Assembly: GCA_963971575.1 (NCBI GenBank)
Contig: OZ020616.1
Span: forward strand, 21,532,713-21,596,712
Direction of reading: 5' to 3'
Source of the DNA: Liopterus haemorrhoidalis
Taxonomy: Eukaryota > Arthropoda > Insecta > Coleoptera > Dytiscidae
DNA length: 64,000 bases
The translations under genes and the position numbers were made by a program. The first letter of the stretch is position 1; each line of letters begins with the position of its first letter. Shown piece by piece: positions 10,031-20,474 of the stretch. Under the pieces are notes generated by a model. That model was not told the origin of the DNA, searched no databases, and saw only the letters and a program-made list of their open reading frames with translations.

Positions 10031-12155
10031 ATGGTCTCAGAAATAACGGAAAACGAACGCAGCGAGAACAAAGGAACAAGGACTGGATTTTGCAATACAA
10101 AAGGGATTAGAAATATTTTTCCTTTTTGCAAACAAAAAGGACGTCAAAAAAATATTAGTATAGGTTTTTGGAACACATCGGGAATTAAAAATAAGGATAA
10201 AGATTTCTGGGAATATATTAAAACATTCGATATCATAGGATTAATAGAAACTTGGGTAGAAGAAAAAGAATGGAAGAAATGGGAAATCAAATTACCAAAT
10301 GAATTTGTGTGGAGGCATACGCATGCTAAAAGAGAATACAAAAAAGGGAAGGCAATGGGTGGTATCCTGAGAGGAATAAAAAGAAATATAAAATAAGTAA
10401 AACCAGGCAAAAACACTAAACAGCTACAAGAGAGGATAGTAGAGTTAAATGGCGAAGAATGGAGAATAATTACAGTATATAGCAAAGAAGAGATGAGCAT
10501 AATTCAAAGGGAAGTAGAAGAAACAGAGAATTACAACGGAAATTTATTACTGGGAGGGGACTTCAATGCCAGAATAGGGAATGAAGGAGGTACAATAAAT
10601 CTTAAGGACGGAACTGAAGATCGTAGACAGTCAAAAGACAAAACAATTAATAAGAAAGGAGAAATGTTATTAGAACTTGTAGAAAATAATGGCTGGAACA
10701 TTCTTAACGGAAACACGGAGGGAGACGAAGAAGGACAGTATACATACGTAGGACCAAGAGGTGAATCAGTAATCGACTATGGAATTGTGAACGGGCAAGC
10801 AAAAAATAACATTAAAAAATTTCAGATAGAAAATAGGACAGAATCAGATCATTTTCCGCTAAGGATATTACTAACAGCAGAGGCGAGCAAAGAATTGGTG
10901 AACAAAGAAAAACTATTAATAGATTGGACACTGGAGGGGATAGAAAAATACAGAAAAGAACTAGAAAAAATACAGTTCACAGAACAAGACAGTAAACAAC
11001 ATATAGAGGAACTAACAAAAGCAATACAAGAGTCTCTAACCAAGAAAACAGTAAAAGAAAGGAATATACAAATCAAAAAGAACACCTGGTGGTGTCAGGA
11101 ATTTAAAGTAAAAAGAAACAACTTGAGGCAACAATTAAAACAGTGGCGTAACGGAACCGCTACAAAAGATGAGTATCTAAGGGAAAGATAAGGGTACAGA
11201 GAATTATGTTATAAGAAAAAAAAAATTAGAACAAACAAACGAAGAAGAAAGGATTAGAAAAATAAATAACGAAACAGAAATATGGAAATACTTAAGCTCA
11301 GAGCGGAAAAAAATAGTAAAATTAAGCAGACAAATAAATATAGAAGAGTGGAAGCAACATTTTATGCAACAACAAAGCGGGAGAAACACGAAATCTATTA
11401 AAAAGATGATAGAAGAAACAGATAACGAACTAATATTGGATATAACAGAAAGTGACGTGAAGAGACAAATAGAAAAACTAAAGAAGAAGAAAGCTGCAGG
11501 AGAAGATAAAATACAGAACGAAGCATGGATTTACGTAACGGAAAATGTATTACGAAAACTAACACAGGCGATCAATGGCATCTGGCATGGAGAAGGGTTT
11601 CCTGAAAAATGGAGGAAAGGGATTATAAGTCCAATCCATAAAAAAGGTAACATCCACGAAACAGGGAACTACAGAGGAATAACACTGCTGGACACAGCTT
11701 ATAAAATCTACGCCATGATTTTGGAAGAAAAATTAACAGAAGAAGTGGAAAGTAAGGGCATACTACCGGATAATCAGTATGGCTTCAGAAAAGGCCATTC
11801 TAAACTATGTCATTCAGAATGAGCTAAGAAACAAAAAAGGGAAGCTATATGCATTGTTTGCCGATTTACAAGCAGCATTCGATGTTGTAAATAGAGAAAA
11901 TTAACAATAGATAAAAATCTCGTAAACAGAATTGCGAAAATTTACGAAGAAACCACTAGCTCTGTCAAAATAGAAGGAGAAGAGAGTGACGTATTTTGGA
12001 CGACCAAAGGAGTAAGACAAGGGTGCCCACTCAGGCCAACCCTTTTTGCAGTATACCTGGCAGATATAGAAAACCACCTCAGTAAAGGACAGACGGGAGG
12101 TATGGTGATTGGTAACAGGAAGTTTTGGTCACTGTCTTACGCTGATGACCTGGTA
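10031..12155 (+). pseudogene. LINE ORF2, endonuclease and RT N-terminal part
   Basis: ORF2 probably starts at ATG 10031, right after ORF1. An APE-type endonuclease is clear: FWNTSGI at the start, LIETWVEE, GGDFNARIG (catalytic D and N), VIDYGIV and SDHFPL. It nicks target DNA for priming. RT then shows ISPIHKKG, NYRGITLLDTAYKIY, QYGFRKG, RQGCPLRPTLF and the catalytic SYADDLV at 12135-12155. Breaks: a TAA near 10396, another stop and shift near 11191-11220, shifts near 11820, and a single-base loss near 11900. Coding stops at 12155 because of an insertion and resumes in phase at 12836. Confidence 0.87.
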
Positions 12156-12268
12156 ATTCACATTCACAACGTGGAGTTACTGATAAATATTATCCATTGG
12201 ATAAAAATGACAGAACTTGACAGATAGGTGTCAAAAACCATTTTATTGATAAATATATGTACATAATA
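12156..12268. other. 111-bp orphan insert plus TA beside the mariner
   Basis: LINE coding sequence stops exactly at 12155 and resumes at 12836. The mariner accounts only for 12269-12833, leaving 111 bp of foreign sequence (12156-12266) and a TA to its left. It contains a small inverted pair (ttgaca and tgtcaa). I recognise nothing else in it. Confidence 0.6.
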
Positions 12269-12833
12269 ACGGGTGTTTTTTTTAGAGGTATAGAACTTTA
12301 AATTGCAATAAAACAACGATGGATTATTCGATTGACATGAATTTTTTTTTATTCGAAAGATAATCTTGTGGCATTACATTAAATCATACCAACAAGACGG
12401 CGCAACATGTCACACAGCTCGTGCCACAATCGATTTATTGAAAGACACGTTTGGTGACCGCCTAATTTCACGTTTTGGACCTGTGAATTGGCCTCCAAGA
12501 TCTTGTGATTTAACACCGCTGGACTACTTTCTGTGGGGCTATGTAAAGTCATTGGTCTATGCGGATAAGCCACAAACGCTTGACCATTTGGAAGACAACA
12601 TTCGCCGTGTTATTGCCGATATACGGCCACAAATGTTGGAAAAAGTCATCGAAAATTGGACGTCCAGATTGGACTACATCCGAGCCAGCCGTGGCGGTCA
12701 TATGCCAGAAATCATATTTAAAATGTAATGCCACAAGATTATCTTTCGAATAAAAAAAAAATCATGTCAATCGAATAATTCATCGTTGTTTTATTGCAAT
12801 TTAAAGTTCTATACCTCTAAAAAAAACACCCAT
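12269..12833 (+). mobile_element. Internally deleted mariner element with 112-bp TIRs
   Basis: A 565-bp element is flanked by TA on both sides (12267-12268 and 12834-12835), the target of Tc1/mariner transposons. Its ends are near-perfect inverted repeats about 112 bp long (12269-12380 and 12722-12833) beginning ACGGGTG and ATGGGTG. The interior keeps only the last third of a transposase gene. It is therefore non-autonomous but could have been moved in trans. The right TIR overlaps the transposase 3' end. Confidence 0.88.
12366..12728 (+). pseudogene. mariner transposase C-terminal fragment
   Basis: The frame includes YQQDGATCHTA with the second catalytic aspartate, then WPPRSCDLTPLDYFLWG with the third. 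In this copy 36 residues separate those two aspartates. The protein ends RGGHMPEIIFKM, a mariner-type C-terminus. The first aspartate and the DNA-binding domain are missing; the frame simply opens inside the left TIR. The part from about 12387 on is uninterrupted, so the internal deletion may be fairly recent. Confidence 0.87.
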
Positions 12834-12835
12834 TA

Positions 12836-13892
12836 CTAGTAGCAAGAACCGGAGAAGAAATGAATTCAATGATTAAGAGGCTGGAAAAGTACTTGGAGAG
12901 GAAGGACATGACCATAAGCACGGCTAAAACAAAAATAGTAAGGTTCAGTAAAGCAAGAGGCAGGGAACCAAATGAAAAATGGCTATGGCAAGGCACGGAG
13001 ATAGAAAAAGTAAAATCAGTCCAATACCTAGGATACACTTTCCAAAGAAACGGGAAATCGGAAGGGCATATGAAGGAGATGGCAAGGAAAGCTAACATAG
13101 CACTTTCGCAGATATGGGGAATTGGACAAAGAAAATTCAGAAACAACTTTAGATTAAGAATGCTCCTTTTCGACAAACTCGTGGCACCCATATTGTACTA
13201 TGGAGCCGAGGTATGGGGATGGAAAAAGCAAGAAGAGATAGAGAAAATCCACAACAAATACCTACGATGGACACTTTCAATCGATAAAAGAACACCGCTC
13301 TACATATTACACGAGGAAACGAAGAGGCATAAACTATGCGTTGAAACGAGCAGAAGAGCAATAATATACGAGGAGAAAACAAGAAGATCGAATTGGAAAG
13401 AACTGGTTTTTGCATGCTGGGAGCAGATAAGAAGAAAAGAAGAAAATAAACTAGAAAAGAATGATTGGGAACTAGAACGTACAGAGTATTACGAAAGAAA
13501 AGGCTATTCAACAACAGAAGTAGAGAACCGAAGACGAATGGGAGTTAGCTTAAAAGAAGAAATTGTGAGAAGGGAAAATACAGATATCAAAATACAACCC
13601 CAGATACAGGTTTTTAGAAACAATAGGCATGCCTGTGTATCTAAGACAACAATCAAAAAACCAAAAAATAATAGCCAGATTCAGAGTAGGAAACGAAGAA
13701 AGAAGGAACGAATATTGGAGAGAAAAAGAAGAAAAGAAGTGCAGAATATGTGAGAGGAATGAAGAGACAATAGAACATCTAACACGTGACTGCAAGGAAG
13801 AAGTGAATAACCCGAAATCAGCCATACAAATACTCAATGACGAAAACCCGGATGAAACCTGGATGAAGAACATATTAAATAAAAGACTATAA
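12836..13892 (+). pseudogene. LINE ORF2, C-terminal part with CCHC motif
   Basis: The frame resumes immediately after the 680-bp insertion with LVARTGEEM, the normal continuation of YADDLV. It covers the RT thumb (KSVQYLGYTF) and the connector, with APILYYGAEVWGW typical of LINE C-termini. After a frame change near 13700 the last block has CRICERNEETIEHLTRDC, a C-X2-C-X8-H-X4-C zinc-binding motif. The ORF ends at 13892. Such C-terminal fingers help target-primed reverse transcription. Confidence 0.83.
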
Positions 13893-14016
13893 ATGACAAA
13901 ATTAAAAAAATGTACTGTACATATAATAATTGAACACTGTTTGCTACCAGAAAATGTAAATGTATGAAAATTTTAACACCGCAAAGTGAAAATAAATCTT
14001 TACTACTACTCAGTAC

Positions 14017-14228
14017 CTTACTTATACATTCAGTAACGGGCTTGCCTGCTCTGATACAACATGTCGCACGTCTACGTATGCAAAGTGGTCTACCTGTTAA
14101 AATATGTTTAGAAGTTTTTATATAGTTTTGGTTTTTTAACTTTAGACTGAAGATGACTAGATGTCCCAGTCGAAACGTCTCGTAAAATTATTTTTTAATA
14201 AAATTTAACGAGTAAATAAGAACTTTTA
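14017..14228 (+). mobile_element. PLE end, right part, with hammerhead motif
   Basis: This continues the PLE split by the LINE. From cagtaacgggcttgcctgct it parallels 46257-46860 of the palindromic PLE and ends with the shared block ...agtaaataagaacttttatt followed by tctcct. With 8764-8795 it shows a short inverted copy of its own end at the other side. There is no coding sequence. It is followed by a (TA)n run, as at 40.6 kb. Confidence 0.75.
14140..14190 (+). ncRNA. Hammerhead ribozyme motif of the PLE
   Basis: Core CTGAAGA at 14147-14153, stem II GACTAG...CCAGTC, then GAAA at 14172-14175 followed by CGTC. One A-C mismatch in stem II (a G is expected) weakens this copy compared with that at 46.75 kb. 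The flanks TTTAGA and TCGTAAA can form the open stem I. Confidence 0.6.
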
Positions 14229-14238
14229 TTTCTCCTTC

Positions 14239-14299
<61 letters not shown>

Positions 14300-14305
14300 T
14301 ACAAA
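14229..14305. repeat. (TA)n microsatellite
   Basis: An almost pure TA run with a few TG and CA steps directly follows the PLE end. The same association of PLE end with (TA)n is seen at 40.61 and 43.97 kb. Confidence 0.85.
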
Positions 14306-14339
14306 ATAATGGGCTCTTAACCATCTTAGTTATGCTACA

Positions 14340-14600
14340 TTACTGGACCTCTTCAGTTATGCGTCTCTCACAGAACGCCGTAAAATTAAGTCTCTTCTAT
14401 ATTTGAAAAAAATATTAAATAACCAAATTTACGATCCCTTAACTCTCCAAAAATTAAATTTCAACGCTCCTATTGTGCCAACCAGACATCCACTATTATT
14501 CTATCTTCCACAGGCTCATACGAACCTACATCTCAAATCTCCTGTAAATCGTATATGTTCATACGATTCACACGTGGTGATACACATTTCGAACTCTTAG
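14340..14600 (+). pseudogene. LINE RT C-terminal tail fragment
   Basis: The reading includes SLTERRKIKSLLYLKKILN and then RHPLLFYLPQAHTN, matching the end of Jockey/CR1-like ORF2 proteins (pattern ERR...YKILN...N.P...TR...F). It resembles the tail at 59.8 kb but is a different copy. Only the last 80 or so residues are present, the usual result of 5' truncation. Confidence 0.55.
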
Positions 14601-15133
14601 AACATTTTATCATTTTTTTTTTAAATTTGTGTTTATAAAGTTATTGAAATTTTAAAGTTAGTAAAAGTTAGAGGAATTCGTTTATTGCTATTTAATATGT
14701 ACTTAAAAATGCGAAAATATTTAAAATATAATAAAAAATTATGTGAAGTGTGAATTTTCACACATTTCAGGGTTCGCAGGTATTTAGTAAGTGAATGATG
14801 ATTATTTGGAATGCCAAAACAAATTTTATGTTAAAATATTTTTTTATTAATTTTAATTCGAAAGCCTAATACCATTATTTGGGTTTCTAAATATTTGCAG
14901 TATTGAAATTTGAAACTTTGAAAATTGCGCCTACGGCTTCCATTGGTTGTTTAAGTCATAAAAAAAAAAGTCAAACATAGAATTAAATTATAATTTCAAC
15001 ACTTCCCACTGGTTATTAAATTTACGCTTTTAAAAATTAAATGCAACATTTGCCAAAATATAACTAGAATTTTGACAAAATAATTTAAACAAAATAAAAA
15101 TGCAAAAAAAAAATAGAAAAAATAAAAACTGAC

Positions 15134-15204
15134 GGGATGCGAAAAGTAGTTTCTTACAGTAGTTTCAACTCAGGAAGCGACAACGTTACCACTGTACTAC
15201 GCAG
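15134..15204 (-). other. tRNA-like module of repeat A1
   Basis: On the minus strand this 71-nt block reads CGTAGTACAGTGGTAACG, similar to the D arm and A box of tRNAs. Near its end TTTTCGCATCCC is a poor B box. It is too degenerate to be a functional tRNA gene. At the same place copies A2 and A3 hold clearly different tRNA-like sequences. Confidence 0.4.
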
Positions 15205-15687
15205 GTTAACTGGTTTACTATGTTAAATAGCGGATTAAATATTTTACATATTTTAGTTAAAAACACAAAAAATGCGTTATTTTCCGAGAACATAATCTGA
15301 TCAAAAATTCCTGTTGTACTATTCCGGTTCACACCAATGTACATTGCTTAGAATTTTTTCAGATTTATAGTTTAAAACATCTGGGCTACAGGGGGGTGTG
15401 GGACAATTATTTTTTTTTGCACAATTTTGGCTAAAATCGCCTCAAAATAATTTATTTTGCAAAAATAAAATTCGTTAATCCACGTACCAAGAGCTTTCAT
15501 TTGATACCCTACACAGAATTGTAATTTTTTTTTTTTTTCGATGAGCGTATATTTGTTTATATTTTTAGGGGGATATGTTTTTTAGATGTTTTAGTATTTT
15601 TCCTATGTGCGGGTCAAAAAGTTGTATAAGCATGCCAAATTTCAACTCTCTAGGTTTAGCCGTTTGGCTACAATTTTTACTGGACAG

Positions 15688-15689
15688 AA

Positions 15690-15721
<32 letters not shown>
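15688..15721. repeat. (GACA)n microsatellite inside repeat A1
   Basis: About eight GACA units lie near the end of repeat A1. Equivalent runs occur at about 24020-24088 and, as TGTC, at about 41416-41448, so the run is a constant part of the family rather than an independent locus. Confidence 0.85.
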
Positions 15722-15912
15722 GTCAAAATGACGGTATAAGGGTGTTTTGCTCATACCTACAAAACCCTAAAAATGTAGTAAAGACTGGCAAAATTTACCA
15801 CTGTTTAAAGTACGTAATTATAAATAATAAAATAAAATTTCCTATAAAAATTCTAATTCTTTTTATTACCATAAATTGGTAGATAAACTTAATTATTGTA
15901 TTATAGGTTGGC

Positions 15913-17884
15913 TTGAACAAAGTTGATTCAAATAAGGCGTATTGCAAAATTTGTAATGTAGAATTACTTGCACACAAGACAGATTTAGAACGTCATGCCA
16001 AAAGGCAAATTCATATCAATAGTATGAAAAAAAGTAGACCCTCTGATAATAATCAAAAAACCTTGATTGAAATATTCCCAAATGAGAATAAGAAAACGAA
16101 AATAAAATTAGCTGCCTATATTGCTAGTCATGCAAGTATCAAGTCAGTTGACCACCTAAGTGAACTTCTGAAAGGTTTGTCCACGAAGGGTTCTGCATTT
16201 GATAACATAAATTTGCATCGAACAAAATGTTCAATGATAATAAAAAATGTCATTGCAGAAAGCTTAAAACAAGAGCTTCTAGAAGATATCGGAGACAGCA
16301 ATTATTCATTCATTATAGACGAATCAACCGACATATCTGTAATTAAATATTTATGCCTATGCATAAGATATTTTAGTAAAAATCTTAATAAAATTGTTAT
16401 TCAATTTTTTGGATTATGTGAAGTTACACGATGCACAGAAGAAATTTTAGCTGAAACTATTCAAGAATTGTTGACAAATTTTGGATTGAATATTAACAAT
16501 ATGATCGGCTTAGGAACAGATGGTGCTAATAATCTCTGTGGAAGTAAACATTCTGTCTATACCATATTAAAAGAAAAATCCCCAAAACTTGTGCTAGTAA
16601 AATGTATTGCACATTCTTTACATTTATGTGCATCTAAAGTTTCGGAGACACTACCATCCAGCTTAGATTTTTTGTGTAAAGAAGTAAACGTTTTTATTGA
16701 TTTTTTTAAAATTTAATTTAATTTTTTAAATTTTTTAGGTATACAATTGGTTTGCTCATAGTCCTTTAAGAAGAAGCATTTATAAAGAAACCTTTAATCT
16801 TATTAACATGAATGAAAATAATATACAACATAATTTTGTTAAGTACTCTGAGACTAGATGGTTAGCTCGAGCAAACGTCATAAAAATCATTTTAGAACAA
16901 TGAGTTGAACTCAAAGGCCATTTTAATGTTATAGTCAATAGTGAAAAGTCATATATGGCCAAAACATTGCAACAAATGTTAAATGATAATAGTTTATATA
17001 TTTACATGTTAATACCGTAAATCTCTTATTTCAACATGAGAATGCCGATTTATTAAAAGTGCATTTAGAACTTTACCAGTTATTGTTAAATTGTATGCGT
17101 ATTGTAATTAAACCAATTTTTATGAAAATTTTGCAAGACATGAATTTATCTAATATAACAAAAATTTCTGATACATTAAATAACAATTTATCTTTTCTTA
17201 ACGTTGATATTTTAGATTTTGTACCACAGTATAGAGAGGCTTGTTTAAATTATAAAGTGTCTTATGCCACACTAATTTCTATTAAAGAGAGATGTAGAGA
17301 TTTCATATTAAGCATATGCAGAGAACTTGCCAATCGAATTCCCTGCAATATTTCATTATTTGAAACAGTCAAAATTTTAAGTCTTTCACACTGCTTAAAC
17401 CAATTAAATAGACCTAGTACTGAAAACCTACCAATTAACTTTGTAGATGAAAATATAAAAGCTTATGAACTTGAGATGCAATGGAATAATTTATTAAATA
17501 TTAATTGGCAGTGTAATAACAATGTGTCAAGCGAACAATTTTGGGTAGAAGTGTACAATTATAAAAATGCAGGAGGTGAGCTTATTTTTCATGACCTAGC
17601 AAAATTAGCATTGTCAGTTTTAAGTTTACCTTTAAGTAATGCTACAGTAGAGCGTGTTTTTTTCTCACATGAATTGTATTAAATCAAAAATACGAAATAG
17701 AATTAATTTAAAGCTTTTATAATCTATTTTACGTGTACGATATTACTTTATTGTGTCAGATACTTGTAAAACTTTTGAACCAACTAAAACTATGTATCAA
17801 AAATTTAATGTAAATATGTATGATCAGTACAACAACAATGCTGAGGAAAGTGAGGTTTTAGAAACTATTGGCTTATTTTTTTAA
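15913..17884 (+). pseudogene. hAT-family transposase pseudogene (second family)
   Basis: Frame 15913-16716 opens with a zinc-finger-like CKICNVELLAHKTDLERH. It then shows the hAT catalytic-domain motifs FIIDESTDIS, GTDGANNLCG and KCIAHSLHLCA. Reading resumes at 16741 with NWFAHSPLRRS and YSETRWLARA, stops at a TGA near 16900 where a tryptophan is expected, shifts, and runs on from 17059. The C-terminal hATC domain has LSLPLSNATVERVF at about 17620-17660. It then shifts once more and ends near 17884. An acceptor-like site (tattatag) precedes the first frame. The copy is inactive and unlike the hAT at 5.5 kb. Confidence 0.85.
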
Positions 17885-18380
17885 TATTAACATATAACTA
17901 ACTATTTATATTTAAATTAATAAAATAATTAAAAAAAAAAAGTAAAATTAACTTAAGTATTTAAATACGAAAATATCATATTTTTTGTGATTTGTGTGTG
18001 TAAATCATACTATACTAGCGTCGGCGAATCAGTGCAGTTACGTCACACGACGTAACAAACAATTGCATTGTTCCAGGCAATACAGTCGTTTGTTACGTCG
18101 TTTTCTGTGATTTCCTATTGATTAACTATTTATATTTAAGTAAAATTAACTTTAGTATTATATTTTAAATACTAAAATATCATAATTTCTTTGTGATTTG
18201 TGTGTGTAAATCATACTACTTATATTTATATCATATTAAATGTGTTATATTTTTAATACAAATATACATACAACCATAAGAGTAAGTAATATATGTATTA
18301 CTTACTCTATGATACAACTTATTTTTCTGTGATTTCCGAACTATTTATATTTAAATCAAATGAACTTTAGCATTATATTA
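17885..18380. repeat. Degenerate direct repeats after the hAT gene
   Basis: A block containing aactatttatatttaa, aaaatatcata and gatttgtgtgtgtaaatc occurs at about 17895-18015 and 18123-18222. A shorter third copy lies at about 18338-18380. The units are roughly 210-230 bp apart. They may be subterminal repeats of the hAT element. No coding sequence. Confidence 0.55.
18047..18101. repeat. 14-bp inverted repeat with GC-rich arms
   Basis: acgacgtaacaaac (18047-18060) pairs exactly with gtttgttacgtcgt (18088-18101) across 27 bp. The arms contain CpG and stand out from the AT-rich surroundings. It lies between two of the degenerate direct repeats. Confidence 0.6.
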
Positions 18381-18709
18381 CTTTCTGAATAAATAATGTG
18401 TGACTTATGGGCACTTAAGTTTCACTATACTCTTTTCAGAATCAAGAAGTGGTTTGTTGGATGTTAAGTCGTTAATTTTATGTGACATCCAATAGGGTAG
18501 AGACTTCAATCTTCCACGTGATTTTAGTACTACTATAGGCTATTCCAAACCTTTAAGCGGAACTAAATGGAATTAATTTTTTTTAAGTTTTACTAGCTAA
18601 CTTTAATTTTATAAGTCTATAATCAGTAAAAGATAATAATTTTGTATAAAATTATATTTATTTTTGTTTATGCCACTAAAAGTATACATTCTTAAGTATT
18701 GTACGACTG

Positions 18710-18761
<52 letters not shown>

Positions 18762-19573
18762 CTGACCGACGTTGTCAAGCCATGTACATGCAACAGACAA
18801 CCACAGACCCACCGAATCTAATGGGATTTCAGGAGTATATGTATCAAAAATAGAAAGAGCGCACTTTGCACTCCTGGAGCAACCTTCAAGGGGTAACGAA
18901 TTACGAAAAAAATTTTTTTGCTATATTTGATAACCGGTATTAAACCCCATACATGTTTACGTCGTAATCAGGTCGTTTGTGTATAATTTGTATATGCTGA
19001 CGACGTACGCAATCCCGTACAGTGTTGTCGGTACTTACATCGTTTCTGTAAACAAATATCCTCATGTTGACCTGCATTTGACGATTGTCTAGCGATAGTA
19101 ATAAAATTTACGTATATTTCAATATGACATAATTTTTATTTTAGGATTAATAGTTCATTTATAAGGTTTCTCGGTTAATCTAATGTTTACTATTGACATT
19201 CAATGAATGTCAATAACAATCAATAGTATTTAAAAGTTTATATGAGGCTCAAAAATTTCATTTTTGATCGGTTGCAGTGGTAATAATAAAATAATTTTTT
19301 TACTTGCATTCCGCTACATCCTCAGAACTGTCTTTGTACTTCCTATGATTCTTTTCACTTACGAATTTTTAAAATTATTTAACTTGAACTTCGAAACTAT
19401 TTTTCAAGAATTAAAGTGAATCTAATTTTTCTATTTCTTGATACGTTTTTCTATGTACGCCATAAAAATTATAGTATAATAAAACAATGATTCAAAACAT
19501 TTTACTGTACGACCAACACAGAGCGTGTCATGGTCGTTTTTTTTTATATATGTATAATAATAATTTTATTTAT
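18381..19573. other. Non-coding AT-rich stretch
   Basis: No coding region or recognised element. It contains a pure (TA)n run at about 18721-18757 and a less AT-rich block (about 18760-18900 and 18960-19060) that could be an unclassified insertion. Nothing in it could be named. Confidence 0.45.
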
Positions 19574-20007
19574 GGGTGCTCCAACATCTATACTCTACCT
19601 CAGAAAGACTAATAGTAATAAATCATTTTGTCAGGCAGTTACCAGTGGCGTGCACATTTTAAACACGTTTAAATTGGTTTTGTGTATTTCTATATTACTA
19701 TTTATCATTTTATTAAACGCACGCCTGTGACCATATTAATCATATCATTAAACACACCCCTGTGACCATATTTTTCCTTAAAATTTTAGGCTAAAATTTT
19801 TATGATCTATTGTGTTTAACCCTAGTTCGTATTCCCATATAATATGTGCGGCACACTCGGTGGTTTTTAACAATATTTCGTTTCGAACTTTTCATATTTT
19901 GTCGCTTTTGTTTTGCCGCTTCTGTGTGATAATACAATAACTTTTTACAAATAATAAATTTTATTACTATCAGTCTTTCTGAGATAAAGTATAGGTTATT
20001 AGCACCC
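19574..20007. mobile_element. MITE with about 48-bp terminal inverted repeats
   Basis: The left arm (19574-19622) and right arm (19961-20007) are inverted copies beginning GGGTGCT. They share CTCAGAAAGACT and ATAGTAATAAA in the same order. The 434-bp element has no transposase frame. No convincing target duplication was seen, so the superfamily stays open. Inside at 19634 a CAGTGGCGTGCAC string resembles a hAT end and may be a nested remnant. Confidence 0.65.
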
Positions 20008-20474
20008 TGTTACATTAAGGAATTTTACATTGTACATTTCATATTTAAATTTACCATTGACCAACCGTCTTTTTTATTTAAAGACGATGTCTTAGTAATT
20101 TGGGAAAAAAATTATGGTAACCCGAGTCTGCCCAAAGAATCGAATTATAGTATTGAAATTTTCCGGAACAAACCGGAAATACTGGATATCAAGGACAACT
20201 TTGATTTTTTAAATGGTAACGTATGCCGAGTTGGGTGTCTTTGGAGCTTTTGAAAATAAATAACTATTACTTAAAGATTTTTTACTATATTTTACGCTTT
20301 AACCTTTTAATCCGTGAATAAACAAACACATTTTATTTTTGTAAAATCATTTAAAAGATTTTCGCCAAAAAGCGTTAGTTTCACACCTTATCTCCTAGAG
20401 AGGTTGATCTAAAAATCTGAAAAAATCTCCATTATGTACATTGTTGGTCCCGGAAATCCGGGATTGTCCCGGTT
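20008..20474. other. Non-coding stretch with CCCGG-rich hAT-like end
   Basis: Mostly AT-rich and without a gene. From about 20437 several gtcccgg/ccgggat strings are packed together, resembling subterminal repeats of a hAT transposon, whose coding remnant follows directly. Confidence 0.4.

Larger units (their letters stand above)
8796..14006 (+). mobile_element. Non-LTR retrotransposon (LINE) with ORF1 and ORF2
   Basis: A near full-length LINE is bounded by the 10-bp duplication TACTCAGTAC (8786-8795 and 14007-14016). It has a 5' leader of about 380 bp, a coiled-coil ORF1, an ORF2 with endonuclease and reverse transcriptase plus a C-terminal CCHC motif, and a short 3' UTR ending aaataaatctttactac. 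It inserted into a PLE end, whose sequence resumes at 14017. It is itself interrupted at 12156-12835. Several stops and shifts show it is dead. I cannot assign the clade from the sequence alone. Confidence 0.88.
14741..15773 (-). repeat. Repeat family A, copy A1
   Basis: About 1,033 bp, shared with 23056-24140 and, inverted, with 41363-42429. On this strand it starts with a palindrome (gtgtgaattttcacac), passes a tRNA-like module (15134-15204) and a conserved block near 15270-15400. It ends with a (GACA)n run and cctacaaaaccctaaaaa. No coding region was found. I orient it on the minus strand because its tRNA-like module reads that way. The class is unknown; a SINE-like or other non-autonomous element is possible. 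Confidence 0.75.

Noticed and set aside
14741..15773. Repeat A as a Helitron (hairpin near one end)
   Set aside because: The palindrome is present, but there is no CTRR end after it and no TC start at the other end.
16680..16745. A short intron in the second hAT gene (acceptor-like ttttttag before the resumed frame)
   Set aside because: The resumed frame could follow splicing, but no good donor was seen and further breaks downstream show simple decay.
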